Below are positions 1 through 12,200 of a stretch of 64,000 bases of DNA, piece after piece. A model generated the notes under the pieces. It did not search any database. It was given only the letters and a program-made list of their open reading frames with translations, and was not told the origin of the DNA. The position numbers and the translations under genes were made by a program. Source of the DNA: Helopsaltes ochotensis. Lineage: Eukaryota; Chordata; Aves; Passeriformes; Locustellidae. The DNA is taken from contig VXBM01001216.1 in the NCBI GenBank assembly GCA_013400155.1, forward strand, positions 62,001-126,000, written 5' to 3'. Position 1 is the stretch's first letter; each line of letters begins with the position of its first letter.

Positions 1-3000
1 CCATCTTCATCTGCCTTGGCCGGCAGCCCTGCGTGGGGAGCGGACGGGCGCAGCCGGAGCCTCGCTTGGCACTTGAGGCTGTTGAGTGGAGGGCTGGTGC
101 AGAGGGTGCCAGCACTGCCGACTGGAGCTAGCCCATGAAAAGCCACGTTAACCACTTTGCTGCTGTCGGGCACCTCGCAGAGATGTCCCCAGCAGCTGTG
201 CTGGCTCAGCAGGGCTGACACCCAGAAGCCAAGCAAGGTTGGAGCTGTCCTTTACACCTTACCTGCTGCGCACGTCAGGTTCAGCTCTTCTGGTGGGAAG
301 TCAGAAGGATGCAGCAGGGGAGGAAGGTGACCCAGAGGGATGAGCCTCCAGCCAAAACTGAGCCAGAGCCCTCTGAATTGCTCTGTGGGGTGGTGAAGAG
401 ACAAAATGCCTCCCACACATCAAGGGAAGTTGACTGCTGCAAAAATACCCAAATGCAAATCTCTGACTGGGCAGAATCTCCCCAGACACATCCTTTTGTA
501 AAGCACTCTCATTGTACCATTAAAAATAGATCGGCGCATTCTCCACTTGCTTGCTGAATGCTGATGCCTGTTAATTCTGTGTCATCCTCACAATCCCTTC
601 TGCTTTGAGCTTGGCTGCCTCTTTGTCTGGCACCTGAGCAAGGTTCATTCAGCAGTACCTGATGCAAAGATAGGAGTGAGCTCTATTGGAGTCCAGCAGG
701 ACAGGTGGGAAGGTGAGGGTGTCTGAACTGGTCTTAGCTGGTGATCAGTCAGCCCAAAAGGAGCAAGGCTTGCTGTGATCACCCCAGCTTTCACCTGCAG
801 AGTCAGAAGCAGGGCTGAGTGAGACCTGCTGGCGTGGAGATGAGTTGGAGGATGTTTAAGCTCTGGGTGGATGTCATGATATATATCTGGGGCTTTTTTG
901 AAACTGGGGTTAAAGTACACATATATGTCATGCTTAACACCTGCCTGGAGTTGGTGAGGGGAATATTGCTGCCTGCAATTTCCTCCTGCAAATGAGTCCA
1001 TGTAGTTTGCCACCCACAGTAGCAGTGATAATATGGATTCAGAGAGAAGACCCATGTTACAAAGTGATGCAATGCCCGGCTCTCAGTCAGGAAGCCAGGC
1101 TGCAGGATTTCATATATGAAGAGCTGTGGCATCTGACCAGCAAGCCATAGCTTGACAGGGTTGTGAGCAAACCACGTTGTTTGACCCCTGTGTCACCTCA
1201 GATTAAGAGCAAAACCAGCTGGTAATGAATCATGGCTCCCAAGGGAAAAGGAGAAGAGCAGGGCAGGAGCATCAGCTTGGGCTTTGCCTGTCCTGTGTTT
1301 TTTTTCCTAGAGAAAGTAATCCTCTGAAACTTAGAGCTGGTGCCTCCTTGTTGGGGTTGTGGTAGGAAGTAGAACCTGAGCTGACACATGCTAATTCATC
1401 CCAAACCCATGAGCATTTTGGCTATTGTGTTCATATAGAAAATTCATCAAGCCGTGAACCAGGTCAGAAAGGTCTTGTAAAATGTGTTTGCTGGCCTGGG
1501 AATGTCTCATCCCATAGAAAATCAGCATAGCCCCTTGCATTTGAATTGAATTCTGGATCTCTTAGGTAGATTCACAATTTTGTGGGCATAGGGTGGCATA
1601 ACTGTGGGCATTGGCTTTTTCTGGCTGCAAACCTGTCCTGGGATCTGCATCTCAGTTTGCATTGGTATTCACCAGAAACTGCAGACAACCTGACAGAAGG
1701 GAACATCATTATTCTTCAGGGAGGCAGGGGTCCCCTTTGTCATTTGAATACGAGGGCCCAATGACACTGCAATGGCCATTAGCCACTGTCATTAGTCACT
1801 GCTCTGTGCAGTGACTGCCCCTGTGTGTGCTAGGTGCTCGCTTTGGCCTCACCTGTGACTGTCCCCAGCACTCCGCTGAGATGGACAAGTTCCTGTCACT
1901 AGGGATTGTGCTTAAGAAGTGAAATACTGTATTTATCTGCAGCTTTGAGGAACCACAGCTTAATCCCGTGCTTTCTTTCACTTGGTGTGTAGATGTTGGG
2001 GGAAAATAGGACGCAGGTCCTGGAAACCCTTTCTCCAGGAGACTGGAAATGCACCCAGCAGGTATTTATGGTCTTTGTTGTCTTAGGATGAGAGAGGCAG
2101 ACCCACCCTGCAGACGTAACTGATCGCATACCTCCCTGGGCTGCCTGTGTCTGCTCTTGCTGTAGAAAGGGGAAGAAACACCTTATCCCCAGGATAAACC
2201 TGCTGGGCTCATGGGGTCATGCAGCAAACGGTGGGGATACCACGCAGTGGGCAACAAGGGCCCTTGAAGATCAACAGGACTAGGTTTCTCTTCTCCATCA
2301 CGACATGTCCTCTGTGATGTATGCCAAGCTTCTCAAAGCAGAAGGTGCTTTTAGCTCTGGAATGAGAATGTGGCCAGTTCCCCATTTGGCAGGGTGAGAA
2401 TGGAAATGGGATAGCTTTGGTATTAGAAAGCAGCATGCTTGGGAGCAATATCCTCAGCATGGGCAAAGGCAGTGATTAAATGGCTGGCTGGTCATGGATA
2501 GCCTTTGCTCTTGGTTTTTGTAGGCTTTGAAATGAAAGCTTGTGTTTATACTAAAAGGGAAAACCATATAAATCATGTTAAAAGTACAAGTCTAAGAGGA
2601 GGAGATAGTGCCCTTGTCATCTGGACTCCAGCTAAATTCCTTTCCCTGCAGTCCCCGCTGGCTTTTCTTGACTGTATCTCCAGATTGACTACCATGACTG
2701 CAGTCAGAATTTTTTCTGGGAGTGGCCAGTCTATAAATCCTTAACTGCACTTTTTTGGTGGAAACAGTCCAGGAGACAATTGCATTTGCAGTCATAACCT
2801 GTCCAAAGCTGCTGGCACAACATCAGCTGGTGGGAGAGGATGAGCGACCCCATTGCTTGGCTTAACTGCAGCCAGGAGAGCCGGTCTGCCTTGTGGGGTG
2901 AGGGTGCATGGGAAGGAGTCCCTTGCAGCTGGGTACAACTTGTCCTTTTTCCTTTCATCCCTGAGCTGTCTGGCCCATGCTGCCAGCCATGTACCCAAGG

Positions 3001-6000
3001 CTGAGCACTGCCATGTGGCTCCACGCCACGTCCCTCGTCCGGTGTGAATGTACCATCTGGCACTGTGCTGAAGGACATCCTGGCCCTTCAGCCACATCCT
3101 CTGGTGGAAAACACCTTCTGGGCCGCAGGGTGCAGGTGGTGGGGGCAATGGGAGATGTGGGGAGACAAATGGGTGCTTTTTGGTTGCATGCAGCTCCTTG
3201 CAGGGCTCTCTGGCATGCTGCTTCCAGCCTACAGGAATTGGAAGAAGACTGCGGCATAGAAAGGAGGAGGAAAAAAAAATTCAAGAAATCATGAGATCAG
3301 CAAGCTTGAAACCCTGGCAAAAGTGCAGTGGCTGCCTCTGGGTGATTTGCTGTGGGAAAAAGAGAATGCTACCCTTTCCCTCCTTCCTGAAGTGCTCGCT
3401 GCATGGAGAGGCACGCGCAGGAGCTCTTGTCCCAGGAAGAATGTGCCTGGGGTGTGCAGGGAGCCAAGATGGGGTTGTAAGATCAATGTGGATGAGGCTG
3501 TGGGAGAGTCCTCTGTCTGCCATGTGGGTGGCAGGGTTTAGGAAAGGGCAGTGGATCTCAACTTGGCTTAACTGGCACCAGGAAAGTCATTGCCATCTGC
3601 CCTGCATCTTCGTACTGCTGGGGCTTGGGCAATGTCGTTCCTCCCCATCCTTGAGATTCACTAGGGAAAGGTGGACAAGCAGATTTTGTGTCTGCATTAG
3701 TGGATGTGGTTAGTGGTGTTTTTCAGCCTCCTTTTAAGGAGCAAAGGGAAAAAAAAATAACAGCCACTCCATTTTTCCATCGGCAAGCTGAGAAATCTTT
3801 TGTGCTGCCTCTTAAAGGGACCTTGAGTAACTGCTGAGAAATCGTCATCAGTTACATCACCTCCAAAACGGCTGCTCCAGGCACCTGACAGCTTTGTCCC
3901 ACTCTTACTCTGGGGAATCATTATGCTCCAAATTCCTCGCCCTTGGAGAAAGCCTGCCTGGCTCGCTGCGAGGGAGGAGCCGCTGCGCAGTTTGTGATGC
4001 TGTGAGTGGCGGAACAGGATCGGGGAGAAGGGCTGAGGTTCCCAGCAGATGGGATAGAGCAGGGCACACATCCTGGAGTTTCCTAACCTCATTCCATTGG
4101 CGAGGCTGGGTTCATCAACCCGTGCAGGACCCGAGCATCTTTCTGGGAGCGAGCTGAAGGCGCTGCGGTAGCATCGCCTCGGGCCGGAGAGCTGCCGTTG
4201 CCTGGCAGCTGCGGGTTTCCAGGGAAACCAGAGGTGCTAACTCGTTAATGAGCCCCGCGTCCCTGATTGCTGCTGCAAAATAATAATAATAATTAGTAAT
4301 GGTCCTGTGATTTAGGAATCCCTCAAACAGCATGAGCCAGTGGAGGGGAGTTTGCTCAGTGCTGAAGCGCTTGAAAGAAATGTGAGGGGATGAAGGAGGA
4401 AAAAGGGTGTGGGGTTTGGAAAAACTGCTGCGGTTTGCATCTTAAGAAGTGTCTGTAGAGCTGGGGTCCGGTGGGGTCCTGCCAGCATCCCAGCAGTGAG
4501 CCTGGGGCTGGTTGCAGGACCTGGATGGATGGAGGAGCCCTGGCCAGGCAGCATCTCAGTGCAGGGCTCACAAGGCACAGATCTTTCCCCCAGCCCCCAG
4601 GGCTGCAAGGGGAAAAGCCAGACCACTTAGGTCAGTGCCACTGGGTCCCTGGTGGAGATGGCAGCTCTTCAGTAGTGGCTGCTTTCAGATTATTGGGGAC
4701 AAATAAACAAATGCTTGCCTGTGGTGCTCTTGTCCCTTGGTAAACTCAAGGTGGAGATGCCACCAGGAGAGTGTGCTCCTGGGATGAGCATCATGTGGAG
4801 TGTGCTGTAGCTCCAGTCTCCCAGGCATGACAGAAATGTGTTCCTGCCGCAAGGCTGGCTTGCCTGTGGCAATGGGGTGAGCATCTCCTCCATGGGGCTA
4901 CCTGTGGAGCTCTCCAGGACACACCACTAGCTTGGTGCAAGGAGTGGACATGCTGGTTAGTGAGGTTTGGGGTTGCTGTAGAGACCTGCTGCCCTTCCAG
5001 CTGATGTCTCCAGTTAGAGAGAAACCAGCTCTTCCCACATCACCTCTCCCAGCTGGGGGCCTTGTGCAAGACGAGCAGTTGAGGGAAGTGGCCTCCATCT
5101 GGGTGACTTGTGTTGGGCCAGCACAGGGATGAGTGCCTGGGGTCTCTCATGCCACACGGACAGACTCAGGCTGAGCTGTATTCTGGGTTTTCTTGCTCTC
5201 TTGGCCTGGCCTGCCCAGAAGAAGGTCGCAGCCAGGCTGAACACTTGCCCTTAGCCTGGTGTGCTGTGTGCCTCTCTGCTGATGCTTGTGACTCGTGTGG
5301 CCAGCGCCTCTCACCTACACACACATTTGTGGAGGTGACACTAGGGACAGAGTCTCATTGAGTTGGCCCAGCCCTCTGCTAATCTCTCTGCCCATCTTTC
5401 TGTCCCTCTGAAGTGTGGCCTCTCCTATGGGCTGTCCCCATTCAGCTAAGCCATGTGCCCATCTCCTCATTACAGGCACTCCAGGGAGAGGTGGGATTAA
5501 AGGATTATGATAATGTTCTTCAGGAACACTCAAGAAGATTAAGATGGCTTTAATAAACTGATAAGAGAGGAACACAGCTATATTTCTGAAACCCTAATTT
5601 AGGTTCCAGGTTAACCTTTTCCCCTGGTCTCCTCTCACCAGGGTAAGAAGATCTCTTACTTTAGCACTGCTCCATGGCTAAAGCCTCTTCCTTCAGTTTT
5701 CCTTCTGATCCATCTGAGCAGAAGCAGAAAGACATCCTCCCTCCTTTTCTGGGCTTACCAGGTACAGGGACATTACAGCTTGTTCTTCTCAGAGACGATC
5801 TCATACACAGCCTACAAGGTACTGTGAAGGTTTCAAAGCCTCCTGCTAGTATCTGGGGGTGAACTAACCACTCTCAGTCTGGCTTCAAAATGTCCTGTGC
5901 TTGCTGTCAGAGAAGTTGCTGGTCTGCCTTTGACCTGGCTGAACCTACTCAGAGAAGTGCCCATGTCTCGGCTCTAATGCCAAGGTTACAACTCCCTGGG

Positions 6001-8987
6001 ACCGCACTGAGCTGGCCAGCTCCATCCGCTGTAAAGGAAAGAGGGGCAGAATGGACTAACCTTGCCCTGCCTTCCCCCACATCTTTTGGGTGGAGCTGGG
6101 AGTGGGACCTGTTTGATGTGTCACATGTGTCCGTGGAGGTTTATCTGGTGGCTCTGCAGGAGGGGGTTATTAGCTGACTTGGGAAACCTCGTCTGTCTTC
6201 TCCAGTCTCTTCCACCCAAGCTTCCGGTCATCTGCCGAATTTGGTGAAGGCCTCTTGTGCCTTGGTTTCTCCTAGAGCGATAAGGTCATCAGGATCTGTT
6301 ATCTTTCCTAGACCCCTCTGTGTTTGACACCCCAAAAGTTTACCTCTTGCTCACACTCCGGAGATTGGATACTATGTTATATCCGGAGGAGCCCTGCAGT
6401 GTTGGATTACTCCTTCCTCACACTTCACTCATCCCTCTGCCGAAGTATTATTCTAGGGGTTTTTTTGTCTGTCAACTCTTTCTACTCCCTTTTTCTTTCT
6501 TCGATGTAATTGGAAGAGCCAAAAAACATTCACAGCCTGGTGTCCTGATGGGTAAGGGAGGCAGAAAGTGATTTGGGGAGTGGGGTGTGAAAGGAAGACA
6601 AAGGGGAAAAGCTGGCTAATTTGCATCCTTTCTGAGTGCCCTGGCTCTGTAGCCAAGGGACGGCAGGGGGGCTTCTGGCAAGGCGGTAGCAACGTAATGA
6701 GGTGTGTCATATCGCAGCAGGAGCCAGCCTCGCTCCCCCTCAGACCCCCTAATTAGAACTGTTTCAATTTTTAAGCCCCCCTAAGGAGAGCTGGGGGGAG
6801 CGGGGTTCCTGCGGCGGGGGGGACCGCCCGACGCCCGCCGAGGGGCTGCTCTAATTGGAGTTGCGGCGAGGAGCTGCAGAGCGCTCCGTGGGGCCGGGCA
6901 CAGCGATGCCAGAGTGCCACGGGGCTGCCAAAACGCTTTGTGCCAGGAGGGGCTGTCACTATCGCAGCTTTTAGGGGATTTTTTTTTTTCCCCTCCCGTA
7001 ATTTGTATTAACACATTGGCAGAGGCAGCAGGGGTGTGATACAAGGGCAGAGAAGTACTGCACGTCCTAATGTGGCCTCCTGTTGGGAGCTTGGATCCTG
7101 AGGCTGAAGCCTGAGACATCTTCTCTGGTAGCCCAGGGAAGTTTGTGTTGTTAGTGCTGGAGTCACGAGCCAGAGCAAATGCAGGAACCCCCAACCCCAC
7201 ATTCTGTGGCTTTCCATTCTTTTCCTAGAAGCTGGCAGCGTCCTCTGGGTTTGGTGGCTGGCGACTGAGGTCCGTGTCATGTCACGCAGTAGCGTATCTG
7301 ACTCAAGAATCTTTTTTGTATCTTGAGCTACCATTGCAGTGGGTGCCTGCAGGTGCAAGAGCTTATGGGAACTGCTGGCACACTCAGTGTGACTCGTAAG
7401 CCTCCTCTGGTCCATGGACCAAATCCTGGTCCTGCAGAGGTCAATGAAAATCTTTACGCTGGCCTTTTCAGGCACCTTATTCATAGTCCTCCTAATTCAG
7501 ATGCATTAAAGCTTTCATGAAGCTGCTTGTGGGTTCTCTCTAAAACACCGTCTTGGCAGGAACAAGAGGAGCCTGGTAGTAGCCCAGGCTTATTTTCTGA
7601 ATGACTGCAGTGGCATTAAACCTAATGCCATTAAAACATACTTGCAGTGACGTGTTCCATTAAAAGTTAAGAGGACACCCTGAGCTGAATGCTCCTTAGC
7701 CTGCCTACTGCTCTTGCTGACTTAATAGGCTGGACATGGAAGAATCTTGTTCCTCACCTCAGAGTGCACCAGGCTCGACCCCCCTCAGCTCCTAAGATGG
7801 AAACACAGGGTATTTGTATACCAGGTACTCCTGTATATGAAGCCCTTTTCTAATTCTGTGCAAGTTAGATGCTGAAAAGCGGAAGGCTCTCTGAGGCCAT
7901 CTCAGTCCAAGTACGGCTTCCCAGCACCTCTGCCTTTATGCCTGGTCTGTTTCTTGAAATCAGGACTAAAGATCAACTTTACTTCTTGTCTTCTCTTGAC
8001 TTGTCAAGAGGCAAGCTGGCAAAGATACCCATGAGCAGGCTCTGGTAAATAGGCAGGTGTAGTGCAGTGTGAAGTGATGAACATGAGTGAGTAAACCTGA
8101 TTTGGTGGTGTGTGTGATGGGTCCCGAACTAGCTTTTACCATGCAGCAGCAGAACCTTGGAGCTGAGCTAAGTTGCTTCTGTTGAAACCATTAGCTCTGG
8201 GCTTGGCAGAGGTCAGAAAAAGCAAATTGAGTGCAAGGAACTGTTGGGCTGGGAACAAGGAAAGGAGGTGACATCTTGCCCCATGCAGGTCCCTGATGTG
8301 CCTGGCTCTCAAACATGGGACATCGGGGCTGGCCAGCATGGCAAAAGGTGCCTGTCTGTGTAACTGGCAGCTCTGTAGATGCTTTGACCTGAAAAGCTTC
8401 TTAAATTAGGTCTAAATGTGGTAAGAGCTGTGGAGAAGATTAGGCTCATGTGGTCTTTTCTGCTGCAAGTGTGGAAATAGTAAGGGTCACCTGGAGGAAC
8501 CATCAGTTAGCAGATTTGGAGCAAACCAGGGGAAGGACTTCTTCAATGTAACTGGCAAGCCATTCTACTCCCTGCCACTGGCCACTGGTTAAATTAAAAG
8601 CTGATGTGGGTTCAAAAAGCAATCAGACAAATTCATGGAAGAAAGTTCCACTGAGGGCTATTAAATACAAAGAGAAAACCTCTGGCTTGGGCAGCTCTGG
8701 AGCCAGCAGGCTGGGAGAACACACCTCAAAAGTGTGGCTTGTTGCACTCTTAGGCTTTTCTGAGGACATCCAGATGTCATCCTGCCTAGCTGATGGGTTG
8801 TCATCTCCTTTCTTCTCTTTCCAGGTTCAGCACAATGAGTTGGCATTTTGGGCATTAGCCACCTGAGGAGAGAGAATAGGACAGGTGCTGCCCTGCTCAC
8901 CCCTCACCCCTGGCTCATTCCCCTTGGGAAGACGGGTGCTGGCGTCCCTGCCCTGCCCTCCCACCCCTTGCTCCCCGCTCGCCATAG
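1..8987. other. 5' flank or first intron of DUSP8, no coding gene seen
   Basis: The reading frames here are short, overlap on both strands and lack codon bias or recognisable domains. A short GC-rich patch (about 6780-6905) and poly-T tracts are the only compositional features. The non-coding first exon and promoter of DUSP8 may lie here or left of the window. I could not place them. Confidence 0.7.
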
Positions 8988-9003
8988 AGGGGACTGGCCC
9001 GGT
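8825..9003 (+). other. DUSP8: DUSP8 5' UTR segment with two possible splice acceptors
   Basis: Two acceptor-like sites precede the start codon. TTTCTTCTCTTTCCAG ends at 8824, and a pyrimidine-rich tract ends in TAG at 8987. Use of the first gives a 179-base leader containing an upstream ORF of 7 codons (8835-8858). Use of the second leaves only 16 bases. Mammalian DUSP8 has a non-coding first exon, so one of these is expected to be real. Confidence 0.5.
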
Positions 9004-9234
9004 ATGGCTGGGGACAGGCTCCCACGCAAGGTGATGGACCCCAAGAAGCTGGCCAGCCTCCTGAGGAACGGAGCGGAGGGCACCCTGGTCATCGACAGCC
9101 GCTCCTTTGTGGAGTACAACTCCTGGCACGTCCTCAGCTCTGTCAACATCTGCTGCTCCAAGCTCGTCAAGAGAAGGCTCCAGCAGGACAAGGTCTCCAT
9201 CACGGAGCTCATCCAGCCTGCCTCCAAGATGAAG
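9004..9234 (+). CDS. DUSP8: DUSP8 coding exon 1 (start codon, first half of rhodanese-like domain)
   Basis: The exon encodes residues 1-77, beginning MAGDRLPRKVMD. The start at 9004 has G at -3 and G at +4, and it matches the known DUSP8 N-terminus. The frame is open further upstream without a start that resembles the family. The exon ends in phase 0 at AAG followed by the donor GTAAGG. It contains the VIDSRSFVEYN core of the rhodanese fold and the KLVKRRLQ kinase-interaction patch. Confidence 0.96.
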
Positions 9235-12200
9235 GTAAGGGATCTGACCTTCACCTTTCCTGGTGGGTGCTCGCACCCTCTTGTCTTGTGGGATGCAGAC
9301 TGGCTAAAGGGATAGGAATTCATGGATCCTTCCCCTTCATCCCTTGACCTCGGTATCTGCCAGCATCTCTTTGACACCCTTTGGAGAACCAAAGTGTGAG
9401 CTCATTTGGCCTCAGGGCTGTCCTCAGGGACCTGTTCATTGCCCCCACCCCACTGACGTGGCTCCCTGCTTCAGGAGCCCTCCCCAAGCAAGTCTAACAG
9501 GTATATCGGCCTTAGGACTTGTCTTACCACAGCAAACAACCCCCCAAAGCCTTCCTGGTGCTGTAAACTTAATCCCCTGCTAAAAACTCTTCCCCTCCCC
9601 TCTGTCATCTCTAACTCCATTCAGGGACATGTAATCCTCCTCCCCTGTGACGCCAGAAGCTCTTATCCGGTGTCATGGTATATTATCTCTCCCAGGCTTC
9701 TCTCTATCGCTCCCGGTTAAATAATAGAGGTGGCTCTGAGCCACAGAGCTGGGCTGGAGCCCTGGCTGGAGCAGTGTCCGTGCAGAGCCGTGGGCTGGGT
9801 CGTGCCCCGGGGCTGTGCCGGTGGGTGCCCGGGGCTGTGCCGGTGGGTGCCCAGGGCTGCCCCGGGGCTGTGGCGGTGGGTGCCCAGGGCTGCCCCGGGG
9901 CTGTGGCGGTGGGTGCCCGGGGCTGTGCCGGTGGGTGCCCAGGGCTGCCCCGGGGCTGTGCCGGTGGGTGCCGCGGTGGCCGCGGGACGAGCCCGAGGAT
10001 GTTTCACCATCCGAAGGGTGGCTTGCCATCACAGCCCACCCTCCTGCCAGTTCGCTCCCACCGTTCCCCCACTCCCGCCTTGTAATTTTATGGCAAAGCG
10101 AGGGTAATTCAGGCGATTAATCAAATGCTGGGCCCAGCTGGAGCCATCTGCGTCGTGTCCCCCCCCCCCGCCGCCACCCGGAGAAGCCACCGCTGTCCGC
10201 ATTGGCTGCCGGTGACATCACCCCGCGGGATCAAGGGGACTGGCAGTGCGGGGGGGCCGGCTAGCGCCAATCTGCTTCGGTGATGCTCTGGGCTGGGCGA
10301 TTTGGAGGGGATTGCAGAGACTGATTCCTGAACGGCTTTAGCTGCTCTTAAATCCCCTGGAGAATAAAGCAGAATAATCAGTTTTTCGCAAGCTCCGAGG
10401 AGAGCGGAGCGGCCGCCCTCCTCCCGGCGAGGGTCACCTCTGCAGTGGCCGCTGTCACGTGGAGCGGCGGCAGCAGCAGAACAAGCGATGCGCAAGGGGG
10501 AGGAAGAAGAGGAGGATGACAGGGAAGGGGGAAGCGTGGAAGAGTTAACATCAGCTGATGCCATCCGCCTGCAAACACGCAGCTCGCCAGCTGCAGTGGA
10601 GCAGTGGGCTCCCAGAGGGGCCGGCTGGTCCTTCCTGGCATTCCCTGCTCTGTCCCCATAGAAGGAGCTTAGAAGGATCGTTTTCTCCCGGCTCCTGGAT
10701 CATTGCATAATAGTCCACGTACTGGCTGGGGATGTGATTGTAACCAGGGATGCTAGGGGAAGAGGAGAGAGGCGTTGCCATCGTCTTTAATTCCTTTTTC
10801 CTTTTCTTTTCTGTACGGCTGAAATCCCTCCTGGCACAACCGTGGGAGGAGGCTGCCTGTCCCCGCTGCTGCTGCTCTGCACAGTGGCTGCCATGCCCAC
10901 CGCTTGCTGGCTCTCCCTACACATGCAGCCCAGGAATTAATTAAGCTTCAGGACACCCTTGAGAGGTTAAGCCACTTGTCCTGGAGGGGATCATTGCCGT
11001 ATTCTCTTCCGGCATAAAGCAGGGGTGGTGGCTGTGGCTTGGGGAACCCAAGCTTTCTGTGCATGCACTTGTGTGCTTGCATTTTGGCGTGATGAGCTCT
11101 CTTCTCGCCCTTACTCCTTCTCCCCACCTCCCATTTCAGTCAGACTGTATTTTGGGACCCCGAGAAATTAATATGATCCGCCGCCTCGAGATGCACAGGT
11201 CCTCAGAAGGGGATGCTGAAAGCTGATTTAGACCTTTGATACCCTGTGTCATTTCCCTGCCTCCTCTGCCTCCGCTGGTCAACACCCCCCAGCGCAGCTC
11301 TGCCCCTGGCTCCCCGCACCGGGGCTGGGGGCGGGGGGCACGGCTGGCGTGGGGAGCAGATGGCAGGAAGGGTGACATCAGTAGCGCGATTGTCCGGCCC
11401 CATTATTCCTCCTGACGGGCCTCCCGCCCTCCTCCTGTTTCCTGCTCCCGGCCGGCCGGGGCTGCCGAGACAAAGGCGGATGGCAGCGACCCGGGGCTGC
11501 CCGGGCACTCCGAGTCCTCGCCTCCTCCCACTCCTCTTCGCCTTCAGCAAAGAGAGCTGAACCCGCTCATCCCATCCCAGCGATTCTAAGGGTGGCGTTC
11601 GCCTGTTTTTGGGAAGGAGACGGGCTGATACAGGGCAAAGCGTGTGGGCAAACCCCACCTGGCCGCCAGCTCCGCTCCTCCTGCCTGCACGCTGGCAGGG
11701 GGATGGGAGAAATTCTCTAATTTGCTTTGCCCAGTGCTTACTGTCTTTTCCATGTTGCTGCAGAGGAAAGGTACCATTAGCAGTGCTTCTGTGGGCTGCA
11801 GTTTGGAGTGATGCTGTGGGATAACAGCAGCTCCTGGCTTTTTTTGGAGTGAGGAGAGGAAAGGACCATTTGGGAGGAAAGAAGAAATGGAGACATTTAA
11901 AATCCCTTTTTTTTTTTTCCAATGAATTATGCCTATGATCCTGTGGCAGCTGCCATAGTCACTGCTCTCCAAGCCTTGGTGTGGACCATCTTCCCATGGT
12001 GCCCAATCTGGGAAAAGCTGCAGCAACAATTCCTCTTGCCTCCACACAAAAATGGTACCAACATAACTGCTTCTAGTTGGTTTTGAACCCTTCTCCCAGT
12101 GCTGACAATAATAAACTCTCACAATAATAAATTCCGACAACAACTGGAATAATTCAGCTCCTCAGTGCAGTTTGGAGAGCAGAGGTTATGGGAAATTCCT

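Noticed and set aside
8848..9003. Upstream in-frame extension of DUSP8 exon 1
   Set aside because: It begins without an ATG and is not DUSP8-like. The family start MAGDRL is at 9004 with good context.
9673..10120. Several 97-136 codon frames on both strands rich in Gly, Pro and His
   Set aside because: They are translations of the GC-rich minisatellite and have no domain or codon signal.
11203..11922. A 239-codon minus-strand frame
   Set aside because: It lies over a GC-rich block, shows no recognisable domain and has no supporting splice sites, so it is probably open by composition.
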